Source: Loxodes magnus
Taxonomy: Eukaryota; Ciliophora; Karyorelictea; Loxodida; Loxodidae
Direction of reading: 5' to 3'
DNA length: 64,000 nucleotides
Assembly (NCBI GenBank): GCA_946699065.1
Contig: CAMPDV010000444.1
Span: forward strand, 1-64,000
Below the pieces are notes generated by a model. It was given only the letters and a program-made list of their open reading frames with translations, made no database searches and had not been told where the DNA came from. Numbering within the stretch: the stretch's first letter is position 1; every line of letters starts with the position of its first letter. Position numbers and translations under genes: made by a program. Positions 1 through 11,389 of the stretch are shown here, in pieces.

Positions 1-805
1 TGTTGATTCTAGGAGTTTATAAAGGTATTATACTTGTTACATTTAAAAGCTAGATGCCTTTGCTGAATAATTTGTATCTGAATTAATTGTTTACACTAGT
101 TAATTGATACTCCTAATTACCTATAAATTTAAGCAGTTGTTGATTAAATTAGTAAAATAAAAGGAAAGTATCTAGAGTTAATGATTGATATTAAACTATT
201 AAATTAAATAAAAAATATTATATCCTAAAGCATAATAACCATATAGTCTATAAGCATTAAATCAAACTTAAATTATTTCAATTATATTAGGTAAATCTCT
301 ACCTTTATAAGTATAAGACTTAATAAAGGCTCATTATACCAAACTTTCTTTTTAACCTCAAGAAACTATCACTACTATCATTGATAGTTTATATATAACA
401 GATAAGGCTTTTCTTATGAAAGATAACTTTTCCAAAATAAATCACTTATTTATAAAAGTTTAACCAAAAATATAGATATAAAAGCTATAGATAGCTTATC
501 TAAGCAGATCATTTGGAACCTATATATGCTTAGGATATTATCAAACAAAATAACCATTCTACAACTTTCTTAATTTGCCCTTTTTCAGGCCATTTTTCTC
601 AAGAGTACAAGTAAAGAAGCATATTCTTATTTTAAGTTCCTAGAGTCTCCTCTCTTAAATTTAAAAGAAACTTCCTTCTGAAAGAAAGATATGGGTGTTC
701 AGATCCCTTCATTGTTTCTAATAAGCGGAAAAAGCGATAAAGCTGGAATAGCTTAACTATATCACGATCAATTTGACTAGGTTAGTAGTTCTTAGAAATT
801 AGAAA

Positions 806-1640
806 ATGGAAATAATAGCAAAATTATGGTAGTTAATGTTTTTATCATTCCTAACGAGACAAAACTTAGATCCAAATAGTGTGATTTTTCTTGATATGTA
901 ACAAAGCTACACTACTAAGGCTTACTTAGTGATATTTAAGAAGATAAAATTAAAATAAGAATAAGACTAAATAAAAGCAATATGATAAGAACTTAATTTT
1001 ACTTATTAGGATATAAAAGGAATGGAATAAACTATATTACTTATTGATGGAACCTATCTTTCAGATTAATCAACAAAACCTTTTTCTAAATAACAAGTAA
1101 CTCACTTTAAACCAGTTTAAGTACAACCACAACTTTAATACAATGCTTTTATTATCAATCATTACAATTACAATAGTTCAAAATACAGACCAACATTCAT
1201 TTTAGACCAATTATAAATATTATTTAAGTACTGACTATTAAACTAGTATCATCATATAGAGACTATGGTTAAATAGAAAGACTAATAAGAATAAAAAGAA
1301 ATTACTAATTTCTTTCTTGCCTACTAAATACAACTTAGCAACATTCAAACCTCTTTCATAGCAGTACAAAGATAAAAAAAATGCTGAGCAATATTCATGT
1401 AAAGACGTGTACACTATATTCTATTGCTTAGACAGATTTTTATTTTCAAGATCAAGAACAACTTTCTACTAATCAAAGAAAATTCTCCATTAAAATACTG
1501 AGCTCAAAAATAAAGATTGCAGAACACCGATCTTGAACAAAAATGCAAGGAAAAGATTCACGCTTGAAACTCTTGAGATAGCTTAAATAACCTCATTAGA
1601 TCAAAACTCACGTTCTATTCTACCTAGAACTATCTCTTTA
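806..1640 (+). CDS. Unrecognised protein, copy A version
   Basis: With TAA/TAG as Gln and TGA as Trp, a coherent frame opens at an ATG (M-E-I-I-A-K-L-W) and includes stretches such as DPNSVIFLDMQQSY and QTILLIDGTYLSDQ. I do not recognise the family. The frame holds for more than 200 codons in copy A, ending in a basic, Gln-rich region. In copy B the same frame is broken by one-base homopolymer differences near 31160 and 31445, while B is cleaner in the second half (NAEQYSFKDVYAIFYCLDRF). The 3' end is not defined because TAA/TAG are sense. It could be a decaying gene or carry assembly errors; copy C lacks it entirely. Confidence 0.4.
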
Positions 1641-2689
1641 GTTTATTTTGTTTTAGTTATCTCTAATTCGTTTATTTCAGCATTATATAGCTGAAGCTAT
1701 TCATAATTGTTTCAATAACTATTTGCTGCTCTAGCTGTTTTTAATTTTCCTTATTAAATCTATTATCTTATAGCAAAACTTATTTAGACATTGTTTAATA
1801 TAGAATTCTGTTACCTACTTAAAATGAAATTTAATTTGCCTTTATTTATTCGGGTCTTCATTGATATGCCTTTGTTAAGCCTTCAATCTCTGCTAATTGT
1901 TAGAGTTGATTTACATCTTTCAATTAGTTGGTTTTTTGTGATTATATCTAATTTTGTACTCAGAAACTACTATTATTTTGTAAGTCTTAAATTTTTGGGT
2001 AAATTATAGTTGATAACTAGGTTTTATTCCTACTTCTTAAAAATGTAAAGTACTTGAATGTTTTCTGTTCTTATGTTTTGAAAAGTTAAGTTTGTTTAAT
2101 AAAGCTTTATACTAGTATTACCTATCTGTTATAGATAAAGACTTATTTCTTTTATTAAGCTTATTGTTTTATTCTCTTTTTATATTGCTTTAATTAGAAC
2201 TTCTTAAAAATAAAGATTAAAAGCTATTAAATTAATGTTGTAGCTGCTATAAATTTAGCTTCTTTTAAGTGTCTTTAAGCAAAACTTATCATTTTAGCCT
2301 AATAAGATAAATAATTTATCTATCCTTTTTCTGCTTAAATTTAAATCTGGTTTAACTAACTTTTTTATTACCTTATTATTTCACTAAAGAGGCTTTTTCC
2401 CTCCTCATCAACTTCTAACTTTATTTTACAGATTGAATATCATAAGAACAGATTGCAGTACTATTCAAAGTATTAAACTACGATTCTCTTTACTCTACTT
2501 ATTCAATCTTGTTTGAAGCATCTATCTGTTATGATTTGCTAAGAGCTTTTCTTTAAGGTCTATTAACATCTAAAGAAGTGTTCTCAGAAAATGTATTAGC
2601 ATTACTTGATTAAATAAAGCTATCTTAACTCTTAATCTCTTAGTTTTATTTCTACTAAGCTACTAAGAGACCTATCAGTAATGAGCTGT

Positions 2690-3500
2690 AGCCTAATATT
2701 AGTTGGCTAATTAATTAGTTTCTGTTGTTTAAGAAGAGACTAAGCTTTCTAATGGTTAGTCTTAGTTGTATGCTAGTTCTTAAAAATTAGTTTTGAGTTA
2801 GTTGGTGTGTGTATGCTATAGATTTGGTTATGATGTAAGATAGTTTTAGAGTAATTAATTGGAGGCAGTTAAACTGTATGGTATGATATTGGTGTAGTGA
2901 TTTGAATTGATAATGAATGGTGTTGTAAGTGGTTTTATCCTTATAGTGTATTGGTTGAGACTAATTAAGAAGTTTAGATTAATTTTAATTAATCTTAAAT
3001 ACTTAAGAGAGGTTAATTAAGCAAGATAACTTCTAATTTAATCTTAAGTTCAAAGAATCAACTTATTAATACTATATCAATCAGTCCACACCTACAATCC
3101 TCATCAAAGTTATTCCAAAATACAATTCCATATAATACAGAGCTAACCTTATCTATTCCTTTTCATGTAGATAGGGAGCAATAGTATCTAAGCCTAATTT
3201 ATAAACATGTAAAACATATCATTCATTAATATGTCTTACTAACCAACTTTCTATTCATATAACAGATTAACATTATCTACCACATTTAACTCCTATTAAA
3301 CTAGAATCTATATCACACCATTTATATTTATTCTAGATTTATATCTACTATTTATTAGTTTCACAAGCACCAGTAAAACATAATATTTATCCCTTTAGTA
3401 TCTCTAATACCTTATCATCCTATTTATTATCTTTATGGCAAAACATCTTTATCTCCTCTTACCCAAAATAGCTTATTGTCCTTATAAATATGAAAACCAT
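2690..3500. other. Skew-switch intergenic tract, copy A
   Basis: About 2690-2950 is nearly free of C (G/T/A only, e.g. around 'ttagttggtgtgtgtatgc'); after a short centre holding a hairpin (GATTAATT-tt-AATTAATC near 2972) the sequence from about 3060 to 3480 is nearly free of G. The same tract is almost identical in copies B and C (about 33000-33790 and 54150-54950). No protein signal seen. It separates a plus-strand frame on the left from a minus-strand coding-like region on the right, so it may be a shared 3' region; that role is inference. Confidence 0.55.
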
Positions 3501-3529
3501 CGTTTCCATTCGTTTTAGATAGCTAGTTT

Positions 3530-5850
3530 CTAAGCTCTTTCTCGAATTTTTATTTAGCGTCTCGTATAAAATTTTGGCTTTATTGACTCTTAGCTGAAAT
3601 TTAATATCTTTCAGCAAACAAAATTAGGAAAATTATTTTTGCTTCTTAAATCCATGAGTTTGCTTAAGCTGCTTAAAGGTAACCAAATAATGTAAGCAAA
3701 TGCTTAAAATTGAGACTAAGGAGTCTTTAAATTTAGATTTACAGTTATGCCTTTCAATATCAAAGATAGACTTTATTGCAATTTAGTGGAGAAAATGCTT
3801 TTTCGTCAAGATTCTACTACAGTCAAACAGAAGCAAAGGAGAGTTTAAAAGCATGATATTAAAATAAGTAAGCAGATTTTATTTAAAGGTAAAAAATATG
3901 CTAGATAAAATTGCTTTGTAAGTGGAAACTTAATACTGAAGCAGAATGAAGTTTAGAAGTTAAATAATACTAAAATAAAAGTTTAAATATTGAAGTGTAA
4001 TTAGTCTAAGGAATAAATAGAATAAGCCAGACAATTATATCAATAAGATTTTAAGATAATCTTTAACTTTTATAAGATATAAGCTTAATTTAGAAAGCTT
4101 AAGAATTATTACATTCAATAAAACTAAACTGATTATTTTCTTTATACGATAATAGTATAAAAGCTATATATTTAATTAATTATCTATCATTTCAATAATT
4201 AATATAAGTTATATCTATCTAATTTTTGAATCCAAACTTGTTAAACTTTATTTTTCGCCTAATTTATTTAGATTTTATTAAATTAAATTTTAAAAGCCAA
4301 TCTTTATTTTTATACCCCTTAAACAATAATTTACCTACTTTTAATTAATATATTTAATTCTTCAATAGCTTATGTTCAAATTAGGAAGCTTATGTTATAA
4401 AATTGTTTATCTTAAATGCCAAGTATCCATTCTTATTTCAAATCTAAATACTAAAAATTAACTGTAAATATTATTTTTGTTCCAAGTAGGATAAATCTAT
4501 AAACTTTCTTTCGGATAATCAGGAATAATTTCTGCTCCCCTACGCGCCTGATATAGTAATGTTTTTGGAACCGTCTAAATTGTTTCTTCCACTGAACATA
4601 TAGCTTAGTATGAGAACATTTTTGTGTTGTCTTAATGAATATTTCAGGAAAACTTTGCAATTTTTTATTTTATTGACTGATACCCAGAATCTAGATAATA
4701 AGACTTCTTCCACATTTAAAGCATTTATCACTGTTAATTATTGAAATTTTAAATTATCCTTTATTCATTTTATATAGGATAAATATACTTTAATTAAGAG
4801 CCTGTCAAATCAATTATATAGGGAACTTTTTTATTTTCTTCATAAGAATTAGGATTTTAATTTTATCCTAATTTGCTGTGGGAACTTACCATATCATCAC
4901 TTCTCAACAAGATGCTTTTAATTCAAAAGAGCTTTCAGACTTATTTTAAGATCATAGAGCTCTGTTGAAAAGTTTAATTTTAAACAGAAGGACAAATCTA
5001 TAACGCTTTTACTCCATAATTTATGAATTCAAAATGATTATCTCCAGTGACCACTCCTCTTCTTACAAAAATATCAATATCAGGAATAAATTTTACTACA
5101 TTAGAGCTTTTTCGTAATGCCAAAGGGTCTCAATGATTTTACCTGATACTCTGCCATTAGGAGATCTTTACTCTCTAGTAGGGCTCTTCAGAACTTTTAA
5201 TTAAGTCAAGGATTATTCATAATATTTAGCTGGTTCAATTAACCTGCATGTGCTAATAAGTAATATATTACACTACTTTTAGATAACTTAAAATTTTAAT
5301 TATGTAAATTCTACTCTCTTGTATCTTTTTCTAAGTTAAAAATCGAATATCACAGAAGTAAGTATTAATTTGAATACTACCTAGAAGGACTAAATTTAAA
5401 AGGGAAGTTTTATCTGCTAAGTATAAAGGAAGCTAGGATTTAATAATCTGAAGAGAACGTTTCTAAAGATAAATAAATAAACGTGATTCTACCTTTATTA
5501 GGCTCACCACGATTAATAAAAAACCAAATTTGGATTTTAAAATAGTCTAGAAATATTTTTTGCTTGGTCTGATCTCTTTGGTTACTTTTTTCTCAGTTTT
5601 TAAATAAAAATATATTACCTTTACTCTCAAAATTCTTGTATTTCTTTCCGAAGGCTAAAGTTAAAAGGGAATAGAATAAAATCTAATTCTTGTGCCAAAT
5701 TTCACAATCTAATTTAATTTTCTACTTAAAGATATAATTTGTCTCAGTTCAGTCTTCAGGTTTTTCCAATTCCCGACCAGATAAACGACATAGAGGCAGG
5801 ATTACTCTGAGACTTGGACTTCAGCACCCTAGTTAGATTCTGGTAGCGAT
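3530..5850 (-). other. Unrecognised minus-strand coding-like region, copy A
   Basis: On the minus strand, with the altered code, short coherent segments appear (e.g. KCIPDIDIFVRRGAVTGDN and NPFEFINYG in copy C around 56500-56590, and an 'IDLAGS' segment near 35110 in copy B), but the frame is broken by many small indels that differ among copies. I considered a kinesin motor because of 'DLAGS' but found no P-loop or SSRSH motif, so no function is assigned. Copies B and C correspond to about 33830-36150 and 54960-57310. Confidence 0.3.
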
Positions 5851-5879
5851 CGAGAGAACTCTCAATGGCCTGATTTGAT

Positions 5880-6500
5880 ATGTGTATAGGAAAGTTTAGT
5901 AGTTGGTATTAAAGTATGTATTTTAGAGTGTATGATAGTAATAATGACTTGTATTTAGATATAGGTTAATGATAATTTGATTATAGTTTTGATTAGATAA
6001 ATAGTAATCTGTACTTGTATAATTTAAATATAAGGGATATATTAAAGATAGTTTTTTGACATTGTTGAATATGTTTTGGTATGTTATAAGCTGTATGTTA
6101 GTATCTGAATAATGATAATATTTGAATAATAGATTTTTAAAGATGTTTAGATAAAATTTGATTCTTTATTTATTTCAGCTTTAAAAAGAGCTAGTAAGGA
6201 AAATAATCTTTATTGTCAACTATATAGCTATAACTACATTACCATATCAACATCATATATACACTTAAACATACAAAAAAAACTTATAAAAATACAACAT
6301 TAATAAGTATAGATTAACCATATTAATAAGTAGTAACATATTTACTATAGATATTTAAACTACTTACATATAAAACTATATTTATTATCAATAATATTAA
6401 TCATATCAATATTATTATTATCTCAGTTATCCCCTTTAACACTTCTATAACTCAACTTTTCTAAATCAAATCCTCATTATTGAAACTCTTTCCTATTCAT
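5880..6500. other. Skew-switch intergenic tract between genes, copy A
   Basis: About 5880-6140 is almost C-free; after a centre with a small hairpin (AGCTTTAAAAAGAGCT, about 6177-6192) about 6220-6500 is almost G-free. It is nearly identical in B (36255-36860) and C (57330-57920), in contrast to the flanking coding sequence. No ORF or RNA family recognised. Confidence 0.5.
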
Positions 6501-7180
6501 AACCAAAAAAATATCCATAGACACCTCTTATTTTCATCTCCGTTAAAGCTTCTACATCTTTAAAAATTTAACTTTATTGCCATTATTATTTGTTTCTTTT
6601 ATATATTCTTCTTGAATATTCTTTCGTAAATAGATTTTTTAAAACCTCCAAATATGATAAAAGGCTCTAAAGTAACTATAGGACAAGCAACAGCTTCAGG
6701 AAGATTTCAAATTTTACTTACTCCATCTATCATTCTATATGTTATACTTTCATATATCTTTTAAAGTTTATCCTTTCTAATTTAAACCTCCAATTGAATA
6801 AATATTTTATTCATCTTTATCTACTACTAAAGTTTAGCCTGCTATTAAGAATGGAAATTAAGAGCATTTTTATCATTTACCTTAGTTTCCTATCTTTAAC
6901 TTTTCTACTGATTATAACATTTTATTTGTACTAGTTACCTCTCCAACCACATAAAGATAATTTTAAGCTACTGCTAATCCAAAATTATATCTTCCCTCAT
7001 TTAGATCACTAAGTTTTGTATTATTACCTTCGAAATCGAACTATCAAGTTTCTTTTATTCCTTTATTTTAATTTTAGTTTTTTCCTCCAATTAAATATAA
7101 CTTATTTTAATATTCTATACTTTTAACTAAGTACTGGAATTATAATTTAAACTTAGACTTATCGTAAGTTACTCAGTTTA
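6500..7180 (-). pseudogene. Kelch-repeat protein, copy A (frameshifted)
   Basis: Minus-strand translation with Q/Q/W code gives kelch repeats: a double-Gly-like 'YVVGE' blade, then 'NIYSIGGLNQKGQ' followed by 'DIWKYNIQNDRW', the classic GG...Y...W spacing. Kelch propellers bind partner proteins, often as substrate adaptors. Copy A has an extra T near 6710 that shifts the frame after the third blade; copies B and C read through this point without a break, so A is the damaged member (or an assembly error). No ATG was found at the 5' end, so the N terminus or a first exon is missing from my reading. Downstream on the same strand; RING gene lies 5' at 7578-7874. Confidence 0.6.
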
Positions 7181-7577
7181 AATGTTAAATAAGCTTAATT
7201 TTTAAATAGAGGAACTAAAATAGTGAATATAGTTAGATTGAATAAACTGTTGCTACTAGGTTAGTTTATGTTAATTAGTCTGTTTAGTGTTTAACTGTTG
7301 TTACTTAGTATTGTATTATAGTTTGTTTCTTATTTGTGTGATATAATTTGAAGTTAATTTAGGGTTTAGTAGTAAAGGTGGTTATATAGTGGAATATAGT
7401 TAGACTGTTATAGTTTGGATTTGAGTTGGTTTTAGAAATGAGTAAATAGGGGAATTAGGATGATTGTATAATATTTTAGTGTTATTAGTTGTAGTTAATG
7501 GTAGTGTATTGGATGATATTAGTATATGGTATAATGAGAGTATTAGTAATGTTAGATAATTTGGTTGTAATGGTTTT

Positions 7578-7874
7578 TAGATTTTTGCATAATTTACTTC
7601 CTTATCTCTTTTAATTTCTATCTAGCATCTTAAATCTTTATATGTATTATTAGTTTTAAAATATCATTCTTATTAAATCACTTTCTTAAGGTAAGTCTTC
7701 AAATCTAAAATGGAATCCTTTTTAACAAATAGGACATTACATTATGCCTTATAATCAGAACTGAGTATTCAAACACAAACCACAGTAAATATGTCCACAA
7801 GGTAAGACAGTTGGAAGAGCATTAGTTAAGTTGTAATCTTCTTAGCAGATTAAGCATTTTGGTAACGCTTACAT
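7578..7874 (-). CDS. RING-HC zinc-finger protein, copy A
   Basis: From ATG at 7874 the minus strand reads MQALPKCLICQEDY..., then LPCGHIYCGLCL and MQCPICQKGF: a complete C3HC4 RING (C-x2-C, C-x-H-x2-C-x2-C, C-x2-C) in about the first 60 residues. RING-HC domains recruit E2 enzymes and act as ubiquitin ligases. In-frame TAA codons sit as Gln and one TGA as Trp (Q-F-W-L-Q) between zinc ligands, supporting the code. After the RING there is a short polar Lys/Gln-rich tail that fades into the C-poor tract (about 7200-7577); no TGA stop is evident, so the end is approximate. Upstream lies a G-poor tract (7880-8170). Conserved in all three copies. Confidence 0.8.
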
Positions 7875-7879
7875 TTTTA

Positions 7880-8200
7880 TTATTATTTAGATTAAAAAAG
7901 CTTATAAAGGTAATTTATAACAGTTACCATCAAAAAATTATAATTAACCATTATAAATTCAAATATCTATCATTACATACATACTACAATATTAACCTCT
8001 TATATCAAGTACCTATCTACAATCCGCACCAATACATTTTGCTAAATTTAAAAAACCAACCAGCATTACAACTTAATCACATTTTTTATTCTATAAATAA
8101 CAAAAACATCTCTATCCTAAAATCTTTAAAAACTACTAGGAGCAATGCACTAAAAAAGGGACACAATCTTTAACTAATCTTAATATCAAAAAAAGTAGCT
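7880..8200. promoter_or_regulatory. G-poor tract 5' of RING gene, copy A
   Basis: Almost no G on the plus strand from 7920 to 8170 (C-poor on the coding strand), directly upstream of the RING start at 7874, and almost identical in copies B (38260-38560) and C (59330-59640). A plus-strand ORF here is translatable in the standard code but its composition is that of the tract, so I do not call it a gene. A similar G-poor tract precedes the RING/B-box gene at 63430-64000. Promoter role is inference from position. Confidence 0.35.
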
Positions 8201-8479
8201 AAGTTAGAACATTTACTAAGACTAAAGCTCTTTGAAAATCTTTAGAAAGTAGGAAGAAAAGAATGAGAAAAAATAGACGAGAATACGAAGCTCGGAACTG
8301 CTAAAAGATAAAAATTTAACGATTTAAAATTTTTAGAAGTAAAGAACTACAACCAAAGACTCATTCCAACAGAAATGCAAAAAAATGAAATTATTTTGCA
8401 TTTCTCAGAAATCTTAAGTAAGAATATGGTAAAAAAATGAGAGTGTGATAATCCTTAGAAAGGGCGGGAACGAAGTTTT

Positions 8480-9430
8480 AAATTCAAAGTCCTACTTAAA
8501 ATCTTCTAGGAACTTTAGCTATATCCCTACTGAGACTCCTTTCGAGAACTAGATCAAAACTATCAAGTAGAAATTTCTTTAACTAAATGTTCAACCTTAA
8601 AATCTTCCGCTTTTAAAATTTATTACTAATAATTTCAAGAACTGGATATAAATATGAAACAGAATGGAGTTTATAGTCAAAGTTCTTCTTTCAATTTTTA
8701 AGTTTTTCAACTATATCCCGACAAAAATTTTTAAAGCTAGAACTAGCTCTCAAGTGAAATGGAGTCTATAAAATAAGTTGTACTTTCATTCTTTATGTAC
8801 TTATGCTTATTCGTAACTCAGACGTATTTTGAGAAAAAGAACAGAGCAATCTAGAAAATGGATTCCAAACTTAAATTCTTCTTAACGTATTGGAGTTCTT
8901 AAGCTTATCATCTATCCAGACATTTTTTGAAAACTTGATCAGAGCTAATCAATGATTTACGAATTTCAAACTTAAAATTCATCTTACAGTCTTTTTGTAT
9001 TCAGCACTTTCGATAATCAGATTATGCTTTAGAAAACAATCGAGCTCTAAAGGATACGGATTCTATACTTGAAGTTCCTCTTAAAGTCTACCAGTTCATA
9101 AAAATTAACAATACACAGACTTTTATGAGATTTTGATCAGAGCATTTAACGATTAACGGATTCTTAACTTAAAGTTTCTCTTTCAGAATTTTAATATTTA
9201 AGCACTCTCGATTCTCAGTTCAATGGCAGGATTTGAACAGAGCTCTAAAGGAAAGCGAATTCCTAACTTAAAGTTCATCTTACTGTCATTTTGTGATTTC
9301 CACGCTTTCGATATTCAGATATAACTTTAGAAAGAGATCCGAGCTCGCAATGTTAACGGTTTGCAATCTTAAAGTTCTTCTTACAGTCTTTTAGTTCTTA
9401 AGCTTTTTATCATCTTCATCTTTAAACTTA
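8480..9430 (-). repeat. ~98-nt tandem repeat array, copy A (truncated)
   Basis: Imperfect units recur with a core resembling 'cggattccaaacttaaagtt' followed by 'cttacagtctttt', 'agcactttcgat' and 'gatcagagctctcaagg'. Spacing of cores is about 91-109 nt. On the minus strand a frame through the consensus gives an amphipathic Lys/Glu/Leu repeat (see copy C). Here only about 1 kb remains. Confidence 0.8.
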
Positions 9431-9958
9431 TAAGCAGCATTCTTTTCAAAAACTAACTTCAAATTTAATATGATCTATTTCTATATTTCCAAGTTGTTTT
9501 TTCTTCTAAATTACAAATTTCTCTTTATATTATGTCAAATTTTAAAGGAATTTTATTATTTATTTGTATTGCAATTAAACTTATTACTTGATAAATCTTA
9601 AGCTTTAACTAAAGATTTTTTAATTATTTAAAAAAATTTATATTACTGTTCTTTCATAAGTTTTAAGAATGATTTTTCTAATTTTTTATATCAAGATAAA
9701 TTTTTTATAGATTATGCAGGAGTCAAATTAAATTTTTATCTATTATATTTTAAAGATTTTTTTAATCGATATTCGTTTTACCCCAAAAACGAAGAACCTT
9801 TAAAAATTTATATAGATTTCACGTTGAATATTTGTTTTGATAAAAAATTGATTTTTATTAGTAAATTTTATTTAATTTTTAAACTTATTTAGATTATTTT
9901 AATTATTTACATTTTTTTCTTTAGAGTTAATAATCTAGGATTGTTCATTTCTTCTTTC
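9431..9958. other. AT-rich stretch without a recognised gene
   Basis: Sequence right of copy A and left of the ARF-like pseudogene. Low-complexity T-rich DNA; no conserved protein motif, repeat or RNA seen. Confidence 0.5.
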
Positions 9959-10488
9959 CTAATTTTTTTTCAGCCAATCCAATCCTTCCTATAAACCATA
10001 ACCATTAGTAGCACATGTTTCTTGAATATACCAACTTCTGCCTTTCAATTGATGTAATTATAACTTATCTGTCAACTCAGCTGCATTCATTGCATTTGGT
10101 AAATCTTATTATTCGCAAATACTAAAATGCAGATGTTTTTCAATTCAGCTGCTTATAGTATACCAAACAACTAATATTTTGCATCTTCTACTCTTTCTCT
10201 ATCATTAGAATCTACTACAAATATTAATCCATTCACATCATTAAAATAATGTTTCCATAAAACTTTCATTTGTTATTTATTTGCATCCCATACTGTAAAT
10301 GATTATTTTTTTATTTCTTACCGTCTCTACATTAAATCCAATCGTTGGAACCGTAGTAAACCACTTCACCTAGTTTCAACTTATATAAAATTGTCGTTTT
10401 TCCAGCTGCATCTAAAACCTACCATCAATATTTTCTATTCCATCTTTCCAAATACTCTAGACCATAATCTTCCAAAAGCTAATCCCAT
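9959..10488 (-). pseudogene. ARF-family small GTPase, degenerate
   Basis: Minus-strand reading starts MGLAFGRLWSRVFGKMEQK, keeping Gly2 (the myristoylation site of ARFs), then 'ILMVG' plus DAAGKTTILYKLKLGE (P-loop), PTIGFNVETV (switch I), [27 protein letters not shown] (N/TKxD-type guanine motif) and CATNGYGLQEGLDWL. At least three one-base shifts are needed, near 10422, 10365 and 10310. The G3 motif WDVGGQ of ARFs is replaced by WDANKQ, losing the glycine and catalytic Gln positions. Length about 175 residues, as in the family. The combination of frameshifts and a lost switch II suggests a pseudogene or a non-hydrolysing relative. Confidence 0.8.
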
Positions 10489-11389
10489 CTTTTTAATATG
10501 TTTCAATACTTTTCTCTTATTTAGCACTTTTTATCACCTTTTGGATTATTTTTAATTCTTTTTCTAGACCTTTTTATTTAGATTTTTAAATTAAATATTT
10601 TATGTAAAGATAATTGTATACAATCTGACGTCATCCTTAATCAGCTTTTTATACATTTTATCTTATTTATTGCTTTTCTCAATTATTTTTTTTCTTTTTC
10701 AAGAATTTTTTGCGTGAATAGATTTCTACTTCTTTCAAGAAAGTAAAACTTATTATTTTTTAATAAAAAAAAACAAAGATTCAGTCATTTTTTATTTGCT
10801 GACTATTGTATTTAAACTAATTATATTCTTTTTTTGGATTCATTCATTTTAAATTTTTTACTTGGTGATTTTTTTAAGTAGTATATGACTTTTATTTTTA
10901 TTTCTTATTAATATTTTTTCTATCTTTAATAAATTTCTTACTTTCCTAATTTATATCTTTTCGTATTAACTACTTTTGCCTGACTAGATAGAAGTTCTAT
11001 GAATGGGGATTTAATAGTAAGATAGAAGCAATTTCCATCGCTTATAAAAGATAATTTTTTTACTAAAGTTCTAATTTCACTTTTATATTTACATTATTCT
11101 AAACCTAGTAATGCATCATTTAAGTGATTGATTGGGCTCAATCTATTTATGACGAATGAACTTTGATTTTTTTAAGATATATCTTCTTTGAATATTAAAA
11201 TTATAGTTTTTAATTTTATTAATTTATTTACATTTTATTTAATTTTATATTCTCCCAATATTTACTTCTTTATACATAAATCTTCTGCTTTTATTTAATT
11301 TTTCTTGTAAATATTAAGCTTTATATCTTTAAGAGATAGTTTTAAATATACAATTATTTCTTTTTGGTTTTATATGTCTCATTTCGGTT
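10489..11389. other. AT-rich intergenic stretch
   Basis: T-rich sequence on the plus strand between the ARF-like pseudogene and the 3' end of the large LNR protein gene. No motif or repeat recognised. Confidence 0.5.

Larger units (their letters stand above)
1..9430. repeat. Duplicated ~10 kb block, copy A (left end outside window)
   Basis: Positions 1 onward match 30307 onward almost base for base, and from about 1725 they also match copy C from 53182. Homology continues through the kelch and RING genes and into the tandem array, then is lost near 9430, earlier than in copies B and C (which share sequence to 41262 and 62326). Copies B and C resemble each other more than A; for example the stretch after 'ctgctctagc' carries A-specific changes. 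Seen directly by reading the copies side by side; exact edges are approximate by tens of bases. Confidence 0.93.

Noticed and set aside
4451-4731. Minus-strand ORFs in copy A and an 'IDLAGS' segment suggesting a kinesin motor domain.
   Set aside because: No P-loop, no SSRSH switch I motif, and the regions around it do not align with a motor in any frame or copy.
7859-8173. 104-codon plus-strand ORF open in the standard code.
   Set aside because: It lies in the G-poor tract upstream of the RING gene; lack of G removes TAG/TGA and the product has no motif. The ORF also begins inside the RING gene.
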